This document shows positions 36,448-45,615 of a stretch of 64,000 nt of DNA, piece by piece. The translations under genes and the position numbers were made by a program. The notes under the pieces are model-generated. The model was given only the letters and a program-made list of their open reading frames with translations, did no database searches and was not told the origin of the DNA. Each line of letters starts with the position of its first letter. Positions within the stretch are counted from its first letter, which is position 1. The DNA is taken from the NCBI GenBank assembly GCA_030442035.1, contig JAUJEA010000001.1:1333559-1397558 (forward strand). Direction: 5' to 3'. This DNA comes from Splendidivirga corallicola. Its GTDB lineage: Bacteria > Bacteroidota > Bacteroidia > Cytophagales > Cyclobacteriaceae.

Positions 36448-38850
36448 TTACAATTTAGGTCTTAGCCAAAGCCTGCTTTTTTGTTTCTGTTCAATTTCCT
36501 CTCTGTTCATCATTTGCTTTCGGAATCGACCTTCGTTATACAGCTCGGCCTGGTCGGCATAGTGAGGCCCAAAAAAATATCCGGACTGACCCGTCGGATT
36601 TACACTGACTGAGTTTTCCACATCGGCGAAATCCACAATGATACGCATAGCCGGCCCTCCGTATACTTTGCAATTGCCTTGTTCGTCCATTTCGAAATTC
36701 AAATTATTGATTGTTTCTTTTCCTCCGGGAACCGGAAATGGTCCTACATTAAACAATTTATTCAATGGTTTTACCCTCCCCAGCGGATGTGGATGCTCCA
36801 GGGTATGTAATTTCGCCCAATGCCAGGATTCTATATCTTCCCCTAACTTGTTGCTTAAGAGCTTTTCGGTTTTTTCCAATGCTTGTAAAAAAATATCACT
36901 TCTTGTCTCTTTTTTTGTAGGTGTATGTATATTATCCCACCATACTGAACTATCATTTTTGATAAGATGTGAAAAAGCTCGTTTGAATTGTAAGGTTCTG
37001 CTCACTGCTTTCAGTGATTTTTCTCCAAGTTCATCGGCCATGCCCAGATTCAGTATATGATAATGCAAACTGTGATATATGGCAGGTGCCACATCCTCCA
37101 GCTGATGACTCCCATTCCAATTTCGAAGCATTTCAAGCATCTGTTCCTGAAATTCACCAGAACCATTTAAAACATTGACCATTTCCCCAGCTAATGCTTT
37201 GTTATTGTCAGAACCGACATCCGTGCTTAATTTTTGAATGGAAGCCAAGTCCCATTTTTCCTGTTTATTCAGTAAATTTTGTAGTCTTTGCGCACGATCC
37301 TGAGGTGCATAATATCCGGGATGCAAAATATCATCAACTGAGTCGGGCTGATTGTTGGTTGAATACACGAATCCGGATTCCGGATTCTCCGATTTTGGGT
37401 TCATGGCAAAATCATAATAGCCCAAAGGCTCATCAGCTCCGCTTGCCCCATCTAAAAAAACTTTAGACCAAACATGTTCTGACCTTTTCACTAACCTGGC
37501 GGAGGCCCACCAGGCAATATTGCCGTGAACATCTCCATACATAACATTGAGGCCCGGAGCGTTGATTAGAGCGGCCGCTTCTCTGGCCTGATCGATACCT
37601 GTCGCATGCGCCAATTGATAGGTAGCTTCAAGGGCAGTATTTGGTTCTTTTAAAAAGGACCACCATACCGATACAGGATCTGTTCCAAGTTCACTGACAT
37701 TTTCAAAAACTTCATTGATTAAAGGGCCGTGCCTTGTGGACCGAACTTTGAATATGACGTCGTCCGCATCTTTTACCTGAATGACTTCCTCATATTCCTG
37801 TAATTCTTCCCAATGATCATTGCTCCAGACTTGATTGGGATTCTCAGGGTTTAAACGTTCTTTGTAAAAATCCACATCATCATTTTCAAACATAGTGAGC
37901 CCCCAGGCTATTTTATCACTATGACCAATTAATGCAAATGGGAACCCGGCTGCATGATTTCCGTAGAATCTGAAACCAGGATATTCATAGTGCGCTTCAA
38001 ACCATACTGATGGCTGACTGAAACCCATATGAGTATCATTCTCTAAAATTACTTTTCCCGATTTGGATCTTTTTGGTGCAAGCACCCAACCATTACTTCC
38101 TTGCCAAAGAGGAGCAGGGACGTAATCAAGTGCCTCAGAAACAGCTATTGCAAGTTGATCCGAATGATCCGTCACTAAAGTCGATTTGTGCGTTGGAATT
38201 CTGTATGCTTCAGGTGTTTCATCCAGGGCCAGATCGATCAGATAATCTTCACCAAGCGTCTCTTTGATTTTGGTAAGTACGGGATCCACTTTAAATCCTT
38301 CGGCAAAACCGAATGACATGAACCCTGCTATCAAATAAATATCTTCTGGCCCAAGTTTTTCTTTTTGGATCCCAAGTATCTGAAATTCAATAGGTGTATC
38401 TCCATGCTCAATAAAAGCATTGAATCCATCTATATAGGACCAGGCTGCTTTTTGAAAGGGTTTTTCCCTTGAATTAAGAAACTTTGCGGCAGAAGCCTCT
38501 GCCACTTTCTTAATACCGAGCGTTCTAAAAAGTTTATCAGTTTGAATTAAGTCCTTCCCTAATATTTCGGATAATCTTCCGGAGGCAACTCTTTTAATTA
38601 TTTCCATTTGGAAAAGCCGTTCCTGCGCATGTACATAACCCAGAGCAAAATAGGCATCCTCTTCATTTTTGGCATAAATATGGGGAATGCCGTACTCATC
38701 ATAAAAAACTTCCACCTCCTCTTGCAAGCCATGAAGGAATTGTTCCCCACTATAATTAGGTATAAGGCTATTGAGATAAACATAAGTGGCTATGCTGGAA
38801 AGCAGCAAAATGGCTAAAATGAAAATCAAAAAAATTTTGAGGAACTTCAT
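36448..38850 (-). CDS. Penicillin acylase family protein (Ntn hydrolase)
   Basis: The precursor of a heterodimeric N-terminal nucleophile amidase, usually acting on penicillins, acyl-homoserine lactones or related amides in the periplasm. The first 30 residues hold one hydrophobic segment (signal or anchor). The alpha region (~50-250) is followed by the self-cleavage site with QGSNGWVLAP; Ser252 would be the new N-terminus of the beta chain and the nucleophile. Downstream LENDTHMGFSQPSVWFEAH and NVMYGDVHGNIAWWA (with the catalytic Asn/Arg region) are typical. 800 residues, usual for the family. Substrate unassigned; a role in quorum quenching is possible but unsupported. It is 125 bases downstream of lepB, same strand. 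Confidence 0.93.
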   Translation of the reverse strand: MKFLKIFLIFILAILLLSSIATYVYLNSLIPNYSGEQFLHGLQEEVEVFYDEYGIPHIYAKNEEDAYFALGYVHAQERLFQMEIIKRVASGRLSEILGKDLIQTDKLFRTLGIKKVAEASAAKFLNSREKPFQKAAWSYIDGFNAFIEHGDTPIEFQILGIQKEKLGPEDIYLIAGFMSFGFAEGFKVDPVLTKIKETLGEDYLIDLALDETPEAYRIPTHKSTLVTDHSDQLAIAVSEALDYVPAPLWQGSNGWVLAPKRSKSGKVILENDTHMGFSQPSVWFEAHYEYPGFRFYGNHAAGFPFALIGHSDKIAWGLTMFENDDVDFYKERLNPENPNQVWSNDHWEELQEYEEVIQVKDADDVIFKVRSTRHGPLINEVFENVSELGTDPVSVWWSFLKEPNTALEATYQLAHATGIDQAREAAALINAPGLNVMYGDVHGNIAWWASARLVKRSEHVWSKVFLDGASGADEPLGYYDFAMNPKSENPESGFVYSTNNQPDSVDDILHPGYYAPQDRAQRLQNLLNKQEKWDLASIQKLSTDVGSDNNKALAGEMVNVLNGSGEFQEQMLEMLRNWNGSHQLEDVAPAIYHSLHYHILNLGMADELGEKSLKAVSRTLQFKRAFSHLIKNDSSVWWDNIHTPTKKETRSDIFLQALEKTEKLLSNKLGEDIESWHWAKLHTLEHPHPLGRVKPLNKLFNVGPFPVPGGKETINNLNFEMDEQGNCKVYGGPAMRIIVDFADVENSVSVNPTGQSGYFFGPHYADQAELYNEGRFRKQMMNREEIEQKQKSRLWLRPKL

Positions 38851-38975
38851 GAGCTAATGAATCTATGTCCATCCAATATATCGAATTTTTCAAAACTCAG
38901 CTCAATGAAATTTTGGTTTGTGTTTAAAAGAAAACAACTGCTTTATGGAAAGATTGAAAACCGGTTGTTTTCAGG

Positions 38976-40100
38976 TCATTTAATGGCTTTAAATATTCTG
39001 TCCCACCTAATTTTGTCCGATAAATTAAACCAGCTCTCATGCTCATTCACTGACCACCAGGTAAAAACAGCTTTTCCAATAATATGATCCGAAGGAACAA
39101 ACCCCCAATATCTTGAATCTAAAGAGTTGTGCCTGTTATCCCCCATCATAAAATAATAGTCGAGTTTAAAGGTGTATTCCCGAATAAGTTTTCCTTCAAT
39201 ATAGAGCTCATCACCCTTTATCTCAACTTCTTCATTATGCTCATGATTTTTGATGACATCTTTGTAGATGGCCAAGGTTTCATGATTGATCGCAATTTTA
39301 TCTCCGCGTTTTGGGATATATATCGGTCCCATAAAATCAGCATTCCAGTGCAGCTCTTCAGACTTAGGAAATGCATCAGGTTCGGCTGCTCCGGCTTCAT
39401 GCTTGAGCTCCTGAATTTCATCAATAAATGGTAGTTCCTGAAGTTTTTTCACCTTGTCCTCGCTTGTTTGAATGATATATCCACCATTCAATCTTTGTAC
39501 ATCTGTGATGTCGTATCGCCAAAACACACGATCCTTGATATTCTGCTGTGTTTTAACCAAATAACTCGTCTGCATTCTTGGAGGAATAGGTTGAGCCATA
39601 TTATTTATATAGGGCAATTTCTCTTTTATCTGAAGTGTGTCGCCTGGTATAGCGATGCATCTTTTTATATAGGGTGTTCTGCCATCCGAGGGGAACTCCA
39701 ATTCATCAGGAAAATGAAATACTACAACATCATTGTTTTTGATCTCGCTGAAACCCGGGAGTCGATAAACTGGCAATTGGATCCAGGTTAAATACGAAGG
39801 GATTTTAGTTCCCCAAATGAAATTGCTGGCCAGAGGAATCTGCAATGGGGTTTGGGGAGTTTTTGCTCCATAGTGTAATTTACTCACTATAAGGTAATCA
39901 CCTACCAAAAGTGTTTTTTCCATAGATGGTGTTGGAATTTTGTAAGGAGTAAAAATCAACCATCTAACAAAAGTTGCCACCACCACAGCAAAAACAATGG
40001 CATCAATCCACTCTCTAACAGGGCTTTTCTTGCGTTGTTGTTTACCCTTTTTTGTAAATGAGAATAACGAGGCTAATTTAATATCCTTAAGAGAATTCAT
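38976..40100 (-). CDS. lepB: Signal peptidase I
   Basis: LepB cleaves signal peptides of exported proteins at the outer face of the cytoplasmic membrane. One membrane helix (~33-50) leads to the catalytic serine in PTPSMEKTL (Ser59); the catalytic lysine is Lys146 in PYIKRCIAIPGD; the C-terminal box MMGDNRHNSLDSRYWGFVP is intact. At 374 residues it is larger than many, with an insert between boxes C and E (roughly residues 165-300) that is common in Bacteroidota. ATG start. Upstream is a ~120-base gap to the pseudo-M23 gene. Confidence 0.96.
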   Translation of the reverse strand: MNSLKDIKLASLFSFTKKGKQQRKKSPVREWIDAIVFAVVVATFVRWLIFTPYKIPTPSMEKTLLVGDYLIVSKLHYGAKTPQTPLQIPLASNFIWGTKIPSYLTWIQLPVYRLPGFSEIKNNDVVVFHFPDELEFPSDGRTPYIKRCIAIPGDTLQIKEKLPYINNMAQPIPPRMQTSYLVKTQQNIKDRVFWRYDITDVQRLNGGYIIQTSEDKVKKLQELPFIDEIQELKHEAGAAEPDAFPKSEELHWNADFMGPIYIPKRGDKIAINHETLAIYKDVIKNHEHNEEVEIKGDELYIEGKLIREYTFKLDYYFMMGDNRHNSLDSRYWGFVPSDHIIGKAVFTWWSVNEHESWFNLSDKIRWDRIFKAIK

Positions 40101-40221
40101 TGTTTATCAGAAGATATTGGTGAAGACGTTGAGTAGGTATTAATAAGGTTTTCTGTGTTTTATAATATTGGTTTATTTTATCGGCAGAATTATCTTCTCA
40201 TAAAAAAGTTGTTCTTTAACA

Positions 40222-40890
40222 TTACTTCTCATCATTATCCTTGGGCCCGGGATCATTGATGATTTTATAATGTAAAATACTTTCTTTTTGATGGGGAGTT
40301 CCCAAAAGCGCACCAATGGGTTGCCCTTTTGAAATATGTTCGCCCTCTTCTACTTTCGGATCTGAAATGAAAGAATAGACTGTTTGATAATCTTTATTAT
40401 GTGTTATGGTTACTTCATATCCAGTATCTTTTCCTCTTTTGGAAACTTCCAATACAATGCCACTGGCGACACTAACGATTTCCGTACCTTTTTCAATTTT
40501 AAAAAGTAAATTGTTACCGCTCTTTTCCAGAAGCTCATAAGAATCCGTATTAAACGGGCGAACTGAAGGTTTCTCTTTGGCATTAACTACGATCACCAAT
40601 AACAATAAGCAGGCGGCAATGGAAGAAAAATAAAAACTAAATCTTTTTAGTCGATTTTTTTTGCTCCATATCTGTCTGGTAACTTTATTGAGTTCAGGAA
40701 GTCCTTTTTCCCCAAAAGATCTTATTACCATCTCATAGGCATGATCAAAGTCTGACCCTTCCTCCATGCGAAATTCAACGGAACAACAAATATGATCCAG
40801 GATCTCAGTACTTATTCGATTATGGTTAAGTCCCTTTCTATGAATATCCGTAGCTATATAGTCTATTTGTCTTTCGCTCAGATTGATCAT
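40222..40890 (-). CDS. Membrane protein with HAAS-like N-terminus and degenerate M23 (LytM) domain
   Basis: The N-terminal ~75 residues (IDYIATDIHRKGLNHNRISTEILDHICC in parts) look like the HAAS/permease-prefix helical domain found beside PadR regulators. A single membrane helix (~85-105) precedes a C-terminal beta domain with M23/LytM shape (GTEIVSVASGIVLEVSKRG, GEHISKGQPIGALLGT, LHYKI). The first zinc ligands (HxxxD) are missing and the Y-x-H ligand is Phe, so it is probably not an active endopeptidase but a binding or activator domain. The gene starts at the last base of the PadR stop codon (TAATG), so the two are translationally coupled. Confidence 0.8.
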   Translation of the reverse strand: MINLSERQIDYIATDIHRKGLNHNRISTEILDHICCSVEFRMEEGSDFDHAYEMVIRSFGEKGLPELNKVTRQIWSKKNRLKRFSFYFSSIAACLLLLVIVVNAKEKPSVRPFNTDSYELLEKSGNNLLFKIEKGTEIVSVASGIVLEVSKRGKDTGYEVTITHNKDYQTVYSFISDPKVEEGEHISKGQPIGALLGTPHQKESILHYKIINDPGPKDNDEK

Positions 40891-41228
40891 TAGCTTAGAG
40901 ATAAGTTCGGTGAAAGTAATGTTCTCATTGTTAACATAAAATCGGCAAACTCATTGACTTTGGCTTCTGCTGTGGATACTCCTTCATTTGTCAATGAATA
41001 GTATTTGCGGATCCGTTTACCAATACTAACTGTTTCAGTAACCAATAAGCCCTCTGATTCCAGTTTATGTAGCGTTGGATAAAGTGCACCCTCCGTCAGT
41101 AAAATTTTACCATCCGACAATGCTTTTACCCTTTGGGTAATTTCATAGCCATACATCTTTTCATTCTCGGAAAGTAGTTTTAAAACAATCGTTTTTAAGG
41201 TTCCTTTTAATAGTTCTTTTGAATACAT
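40890..41228 (-). CDS. PadR family transcriptional regulator
   Basis: This is a small winged-helix repressor, typically autoregulating and controlling the membrane protein coded next to it. The PadR domain (residues ~5-95) has the motif LKGTLKTIVLKLLSENEKMYGYEITQRVK and the recognition region LTEGALYPTLHKLESEGLL with the wing RKYYSLTNEG. 112 residues from ATG 41228, preferred because MYSKELLKGTL is the usual family start; an ATG at 41243 is also in frame. A perfect 10-bp inverted repeat (41221-41260) covers its start and is a candidate operator. Pairing with a HAAS-domain protein is common for this family. Confidence 0.93.
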   Translation of the reverse strand: MYSKELLKGTLKTIVLKLLSENEKMYGYEITQRVKALSDGKILLTEGALYPTLHKLESEGLLVTETVSIGKRIRKYYSLTNEGVSTAEAKVNEFADFMLTMRTLLSPNLSLS

Positions 41229-41260
41229 AAAACAAATATGCATAATATTCTTATGTATTC
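41221..41260 (-). promoter_or_regulatory. Candidate PadR operator
   Basis: Perfect arms GAATACATAA (41221-41230) and TTATGTATTC (41251-41260) with a 20-base AT-rich spacer, spanning the PadR start codon and the presumed promoter. The ATAC/GTAT and ACAT/ATGT cores resemble known PadR sites. Confidence 0.5.
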
Positions 41261-41317
41261 AAAATCTTTTTCCCTTTTTATACGTAATTTGTTCTTGCAC
41301 ATTGAAAATTACAGTAC

Positions 41318-42013
41318 ATGGCATCCATCATTGAAATTTCACAAAAGTTTCTATTGGCAACGAAACTCAGGAATTCCACAAAACCTTTCATTGAAGCACT
41401 GCGAGGTATACAATTCGATAAGCTTCAAAACGAATTGACATCCGATAAAGAAAAAAAAGCTTTCTGGATCAATATATACAATGCATTTGTCCAGTGCTTT
41501 GTTATCAATAATCCCGAATCATATAAGGATAGAAAAACCTTCTACCGAGGCAAATCAATCCAAATAGCCGGCCATCAGTTTAGTCTTGATGATATTGAAC
41601 ATGGCATTCTAAGACGATCAAAAATGAAACTTGCACTGGGCTACCTCAACAAACTTATGGTGTCAAGGCCGGAAAAGCTGTTAAGAGTGAGTAAGGTAGA
41701 TCCAAGGATCCACTTTGCATTGAATTGCGGTGCAAAAAGTTGTCCTCCTATAAGATTTTATGAAGTTGAGAAATTAGAGGCTCAGTTGGATCTGGCTACA
41801 TTAAGTTATTTAGAAGCGGAGGTTCAAATTGATCAGGACGAAAACACCATCTTTCTGCCCGCTATATTCAATTGGTTCAGAGGCGATTTTAATGGCACAA
41901 AGGGTATCAAGGATTTTTTAAAAAGGTATGAGCAAATTACAGGTAAAGATTCTCTATCTATGAAGTTCAAACCATATGATTGGTCATTGCACTTTGACAA
42001 TTTCCGGGAATAG
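41318..42013 (+). CDS. DUF547 domain-containing protein
   Basis: This is a member of DUF547, proteins of unknown function widespread in Bacteroidota and plants. The two family blocks are visible: KKAFWINIYNAFVQCFVIN (~45-63), and PRIHFALNCGAKSCPPIRFY (~128-147), whose Cys and Cys-Pro-Pro may be catalytic; a papain-like or transglutaminase-like fold has been suggested for related families. The C-terminal YLEAEVQIDQDENTIFLP region completes the domain. 231 residues, no signal peptide or membrane segment. Divergent from PadR with about 90 bases between starts. Confidence 0.9.
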   Translation: MASIIEISQKFLLATKLRNSTKPFIEALRGIQFDKLQNELTSDKEKKAFWINIYNAFVQCFVINNPESYKDRKTFYRGKSIQIAGHQFSLDDIEHGILRRSKMKLALGYLNKLMVSRPEKLLRVSKVDPRIHFALNCGAKSCPPIRFYEVEKLEAQLDLATLSYLEAEVQIDQDENTIFLPAIFNWFRGDFNGTKGIKDFLKRYEQITGKDSLSMKFKPYDWSLHFDNFRE

Positions 42014-42234
42014 ACATTTTCGAAAAAAAAAATTATTCCATATATCCTTATGCTTCCTTCTCTTTGATTTCAAGATGTATGGGAAGTTTATGAAGTCTCA
42101 TACTTTCTCATCACCGCATACTTCGACTTAAGTGCTCAAATACAATTTTGTTTCCCGAAAAATATATCAGATTGATTCAGTTATATTATCTCAAAATTTT
42201 AAATGCCTTCACCTTGTTATGGCGGGCAGGATGT

Positions 42235-42265
42235 TTTGGTAATGCGCCCAAATATTCTATTTTTG
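42235..42265 (+). promoter_or_regulatory. sucD promoter (Bacteroidota type)
   Basis: TTTG at 42235-42238 and TATTTTTG at 42258-42265 with a 19-base spacer form a full TTTG-N19-TAnnTTTG promoter. The expected transcription start is close to 42272, 16 bases before the ATG. Confidence 0.85.
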
Positions 42266-42287
42266 TGCAAATTTTAATCAATCGAAA

Positions 42288-43169
42288 ATGAGTGTTTTAG
42301 TAAATAAAGATTCCAGAGTTATTATTCAAGGTTTTACAGGCTCGGAAGGCACCTTCCATGCCGAGCAAATGATTGAATACGGAACTAATGTAGTAGGAGG
42401 CGTTACACCTGGCAAGGGTGGTCAGACGCATTTAGACAGACCTGTTTTCAATACGGTTAAGGATGCAGTTGATGAGAAGGGGGCAAATGTTTCCGTCATT
42501 TTTGTTCCACCTGCATTTGCCGCCGATGCTATTATGGAGGCTGCTGATGCAGGTATAAAAGTGATCATTGCCATTACCGAAGGTATTCCAACCAAGGACA
42601 TGATGATGGTAAAGAACTACATTCAAAACAAGGGGGTAACACTTGTTGGACCTAATTGTCCGGGCGTTATTACCCCTGGCGAGGCCAAAGTGGGGATCAT
42701 GCCTGGTTTCATTCATAAGAAAGGAACTATTGGAATTGTTTCCAGATCAGGAACACTCACCTATGAAGCGGTTGATCAAATTACAAAAGCAGGATTAGGA
42801 CAATCAACCTGTATTGGTATAGGTGGAGATCCAATTATCGGAACCACCACTCAGGAAGCAGTTAAATTGCTTATGGAAGATCCTGAGACTGAGGGCATCA
42901 TTATGATTGGAGAAATTGGTGGAAGCATGGAATCCGATGCGGCATATTGGATTAAGGACAATGCCACAAAGCCAGTTGTTGGATTCATTGCCGGACAAAC
43001 AGCTCCTCCGGGGAGAAGAATGGGGCATGCCGGTGCCATCATTGGAGGGGCTGATGATACAGCTGCTGCCAAAATGAAAATCATGGAAGCATGTGGTATT
43101 CATGTAGTGGAATCACCAGCTGACATTGGAGAAACAATGGTAAAAGCATTAAACAAAGTTCAAATATAA
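42288..43169 (+). CDS. sucD: Succinyl-CoA synthetase alpha subunit
   Basis: SucD, with SucC, makes ATP or GTP from succinyl-CoA in the TCA cycle. The N-terminal CoA-binding Rossmann domain ([19 protein letters not shown]) and the phosphohistidine loop [11 protein letters not shown] are intact. The 293-residue length and segments [20 protein letters not shown] and [14 protein letters not shown] match the family. ATG start. The sucC partner is not adjacent, which is common in this phylum. It has its own strong promoter and terminator, so it is monocistronic. Confidence 0.98.
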   Translation: MSVLVNKDSRVIIQGFTGSEGTFHAEQMIEYGTNVVGGVTPGKGGQTHLDRPVFNTVKDAVDEKGANVSVIFVPPAFAADAIMEAADAGIKVIIAITEGIPTKDMMMVKNYIQNKGVTLVGPNCPGVITPGEAKVGIMPGFIHKKGTIGIVSRSGTLTYEAVDQITKAGLGQSTCIGIGGDPIIGTTTQEAVKLLMEDPETEGIIMIGEIGGSMESDAAYWIKDNATKPVVGFIAGQTAPPGRRMGHAGAIIGGADDTAAAKMKIMEACGIHVVESPADIGETMVKALNKVQI

Positions 43170-43196
43170 AGCGAGTTAAAATACTCGCTTTTTTTT
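43168..43196 (+). terminator. sucD terminator
   Basis: A 9-bp stem (43168-43176 / 43183-43191) with a 6-base loop and a run of eight Ts. The left arm overlaps the stop codon. Confidence 0.93.
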
Positions 43197-43307
43197 ATGC
43201 TTTCCTTGAAACAGCTATTTATTCCTCTAAGAGATCAAACATTTTGGGCTTTAGTCCTTTGAGTAAAGGAGTTCAACATTCTTAGCGCTCTAAAACTTGC
43301 ACACAAA

Positions 43308-43331
43308 AAAAGCGCTCTTTCAAGCGCTTTT
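43308..43331 (-). terminator. rny operon terminator
   Basis: A 9-bp perfect stem (43308-43316 / 43323-43331, AGCGCT core) with a 6-base loop; on the minus strand the stem runs into a T tract, 23 bases after the rny stop. It closes the pheT-zapA-rny unit. Confidence 0.9.
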
Positions 43332-43353
43332 GACATGGGTATTAAAATCTTAT

Positions 43354-44919
43354 TTACTTGGCAAAATTTACCGCTCTCATTTCGCGAATTACAGTCACTT
43401 TAATTTGCCCGGGATATTGCATATCTTTTTCTATCTTCTGAGAAATATCAAATGATAAACTTCCCGCCTTTTCATCAGAAACACTATCGGCATCCACTAA
43501 TACTCTTAGCTCCCGTCCTGCTTGTATCGCGTAACATTTATTCACTCCGTCAAAGCCAAGGGCCAGTTCCTCAAGTTCTTTTAACCTTTTGATATAAGAA
43601 TCCATTACTTCTCTTCTGGCTCCGGGACGAGAACCTGATATTGCATCACAGGCCTGTACTATGGGTGAAATGAGTGTGGTCATTTCAATTTCGTCATGGT
43701 GGGCTCCAATAGCATTACACACATCCGCATGTTCTTTGTATTTCTTCGCCAGCTCCATACCCAGAATTGCATGAGGTTGTTCAGGTTCTTCAGGCCATAC
43801 TTTACCAATATCGTGCAACAAGCCCGCCCTCTTCGCCAGTTTGGCGTTCAATCCAAGTTCGGAGGCCATACTTGCGCAGAGTTTTGCTACTTCCCTGGAG
43901 TGTTGCAGAAGATTCTGTCCATATGAAGATCGAAAGCGCATTCTGCCCACAAGCTTAATCAATTCAGGGTGTAGTCCATGAATGCCCAGGTCAATAATGG
44001 TACGCTCGCCGATTTCAACAATCTCTTCATTGATATTTTTGGTCGTTTTAGCCACTACCTCCTCAATTCGTGCCGGATGAATCCTTCCATCAGTTACCAA
44101 TCTGTGTAGAGAAAGCCTTGCAATCTCCCTTCTTACAGGATCAAATCCTGAAATGATGATCGCTTCCGGTGTATCATCTACGATTATTTCAACGCCTGTG
44201 GCAGCTTCCAGGGCACGAATATTCCTTCCTTCTCTACCAATCACTTTTCCTTTTACATCGTCACTTTCAATATTGAAAACAGAGACACAATTTTCTATGG
44301 CATGCTCAGTGGCTGTTCTTTGTATGGTTTCTATGACAACCTTTTTCGCCTCCTTGGTGGCCATCAGTCTGGCTTCTTCCATTATCTCCTTGATGTGTGA
44401 AGAAGCCTTTGTTTGTGCCTCTTCCCTAAGGGTCTCAATGAGTTGATCTTTGGCCTCATCTTCAGTAAGGTTGGCGATCTTCTCAAGAATACTAACCTGC
44501 TGTTTTTTTACTTTCTCCAGATCATCTTTTCGCTTGGCTACAATTTCCATTTGAGCAGAAAGGTTTTCTTTAGCGCTTTCGAGCTCAGCTTCCTTTCTTT
44601 TTACTGCCTCAAATTGCTTTGAAATATGTTGTTCCCTTTGCTTTAATTTATTCTCATTGCTGATGATCTGATTCTTCTTTTTGTTTGCTTCTTCTTCAAA
44701 TTCGGATTTCAGTTTCAGAAACTTTTCTTTGGCTTCAAGGATTTTATTCTTTTTGATATTTTCAGCGGCTAACTCGGCTTCTTTTACGATCAAATCGGCT
44801 TTTTCTTTTACTTTTTGCTCATTTTGTTTACGAGCTTTTTGAATAAGCAAACGGCCAATGACTATGCCCAGTCCTAATGCACCAATTGCTATAATTAGGT
44901 AAGTAACGATCTCATCCAT
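43354..44919 (-). CDS. rny: Ribonuclease Y
   Basis: RNase Y is a membrane-anchored endoribonuclease that starts mRNA decay. An N-terminal helix (residues ~4-24), a long coiled coil (~30-190), a KH domain with the [11 protein letters not shown] motif (~229-239), and an HD domain with the metal motif LLHDIGK (~365-371) plus the upstream histidine region are all present. 521 residues, normal. It is the last gene of a minus-strand run pheT, coiled-coil protein, zapA, rny, an arrangement seen in other Bacteroidota. Confidence 0.97.
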   Translation of the reverse strand: MDEIVTYLIIAIGALGLGIVIGRLLIQKARKQNEQKVKEKADLIVKEAELAAENIKKNKILEAKEKFLKLKSEFEEEANKKKNQIISNENKLKQREQHISKQFEAVKRKEAELESAKENLSAQMEIVAKRKDDLEKVKKQQVSILEKIANLTEDEAKDQLIETLREEAQTKASSHIKEIMEEARLMATKEAKKVVIETIQRTATEHAIENCVSVFNIESDDVKGKVIGREGRNIRALEAATGVEIIVDDTPEAIIISGFDPVRREIARLSLHRLVTDGRIHPARIEEVVAKTTKNINEEIVEIGERTIIDLGIHGLHPELIKLVGRMRFRSSYGQNLLQHSREVAKLCASMASELGLNAKLAKRAGLLHDIGKVWPEEPEQPHAILGMELAKKYKEHADVCNAIGAHHDEIEMTTLISPIVQACDAISGSRPGARREVMDSYIKRLKELEELALGFDGVNKCYAIQAGRELRVLVDADSVSDEKAGSLSFDISQKIEKDMQYPGQIKVTVIREMRAVNFAK

Positions 44920-45017
44920 ACGTTATACGGTTTAGATTACACTAGTTTAAGTGCAGTAGGTAGGATTGCCAAGTTTAGCAATAAAAGAGGTATGTGGAAA
45001 GGAAAATCTACGTTAGA

Positions 45018-45293
45018 TTAAGAGATCAGATCGCTCAGACTTTTGATTTTAGTTGCTAAATTTTCATCTATATTGAAATGTTCTTCCTCCATTCGCATCT
45101 TATCTATCAAACAATCAAAAGCGACCATTGCCAAAAGATCTTGTTTATCATCAATACCGAATTGGTTTCGATATGCTTTGATTTTCTCATTAATAGCCTT
45201 ACCCGCTTTACGAATTCTCTCCTCATCACCCGCGTTAACTTTCATCGGGTATTCCCTATCACCAATTTTTATTTTGATCGAAAGCTCCTCCAT
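45018..45293 (-). CDS. zapA: Cell division protein ZapA
   Basis: ZapA bundles FtsZ filaments at the division site. The 91-residue protein has the ZapA opening (IKIGDREYPMKVNAGDEERIRKAGKAIN in parts) and a C-terminal helix (LLAMVAFDCLIDKMRMEEE) that dimerises. The length fits the short ZapA type of Bacteroidota. It follows the coiled-coil gene after 18 bases and precedes rny after about 98 bases; its position next to pheT is conserved in the phylum, supporting the call. Confidence 0.9.
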   Translation of the reverse strand: MEELSIKIKIGDREYPMKVNAGDEERIRKAGKAINEKIKAYRNQFGIDDKQDLLAMVAFDCLIDKMRMEEEHFNIDENLATKIKSLSDLIS

Positions 45294-45311
45294 TTAGGGT
45301 CTTCCTAAAGA

Positions 45312-45608
45312 TCACTCACTTAAGTGAGCGATACACATATCAATTTCTTTAATATATTCGTTTATCACTTGCTTTAACTCGACAGTGTCCTCCTGATCAA
45401 CTGCCAGATTACTCACAAGTTTACTAATTTTAAACTTATTTTGAAAATTATTTAGGTGTTCATCCTTTAACTTCATTGAGGACCGAAGTTCTTCATTTTC
45501 ATTTTTGAGATATTTCACCTCGTCCTTCAAGGCTTTGTGTTCACTTAAAAGCATTTTCAGCTTTCTTTCCAAAGCCAAAAACTCTGAAGTCAGATTATCA
45601 CGATTCAT
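45312..45608 (-). CDS. Small coiled-coil protein between pheT and zapA
   Basis: This 98-residue protein is nearly all coiled coil (residues ~5-55: LERKLKMLLSEHKALKDEV in heptads), ending with a helix VIEYIKEIDMCIAHLSE-like. It has no catalytic motif. It is 7 bases from the pheT stop and 18 bases before zapA. Its position and character suggest a ZapB-like partner of ZapA in division, but ZapB similarity is only in shape. The name is left open. Confidence 0.85.
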   Translation of the reverse strand: MNRDNLTSEFLALERKLKMLLSEHKALKDEVKYLKNENEELRSSMKLKDEHLNNFQNKFKISKLVSNLAVDQEDTVELKQVINEYIKEIDMCIAHLSE

Positions 45609-45615
45609 CTATTAA

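Noticed and set aside
41238-41438. 66-residue plus-strand frame upstream of DUF547
   Set aside because: Overlaps the DUF547 start in another frame, lacks protein character.
42014-42287. Riboswitch before sucD
   Set aside because: The promoter puts the transcription start only about 16 bases before the ATG, leaving no room.
43917-44240. Alternative plus-strand genes inside rny and rpsB
   Set aside because: Serine-rich antisense translations of known genes, a common artefact of lysine/glutamate-rich coding.
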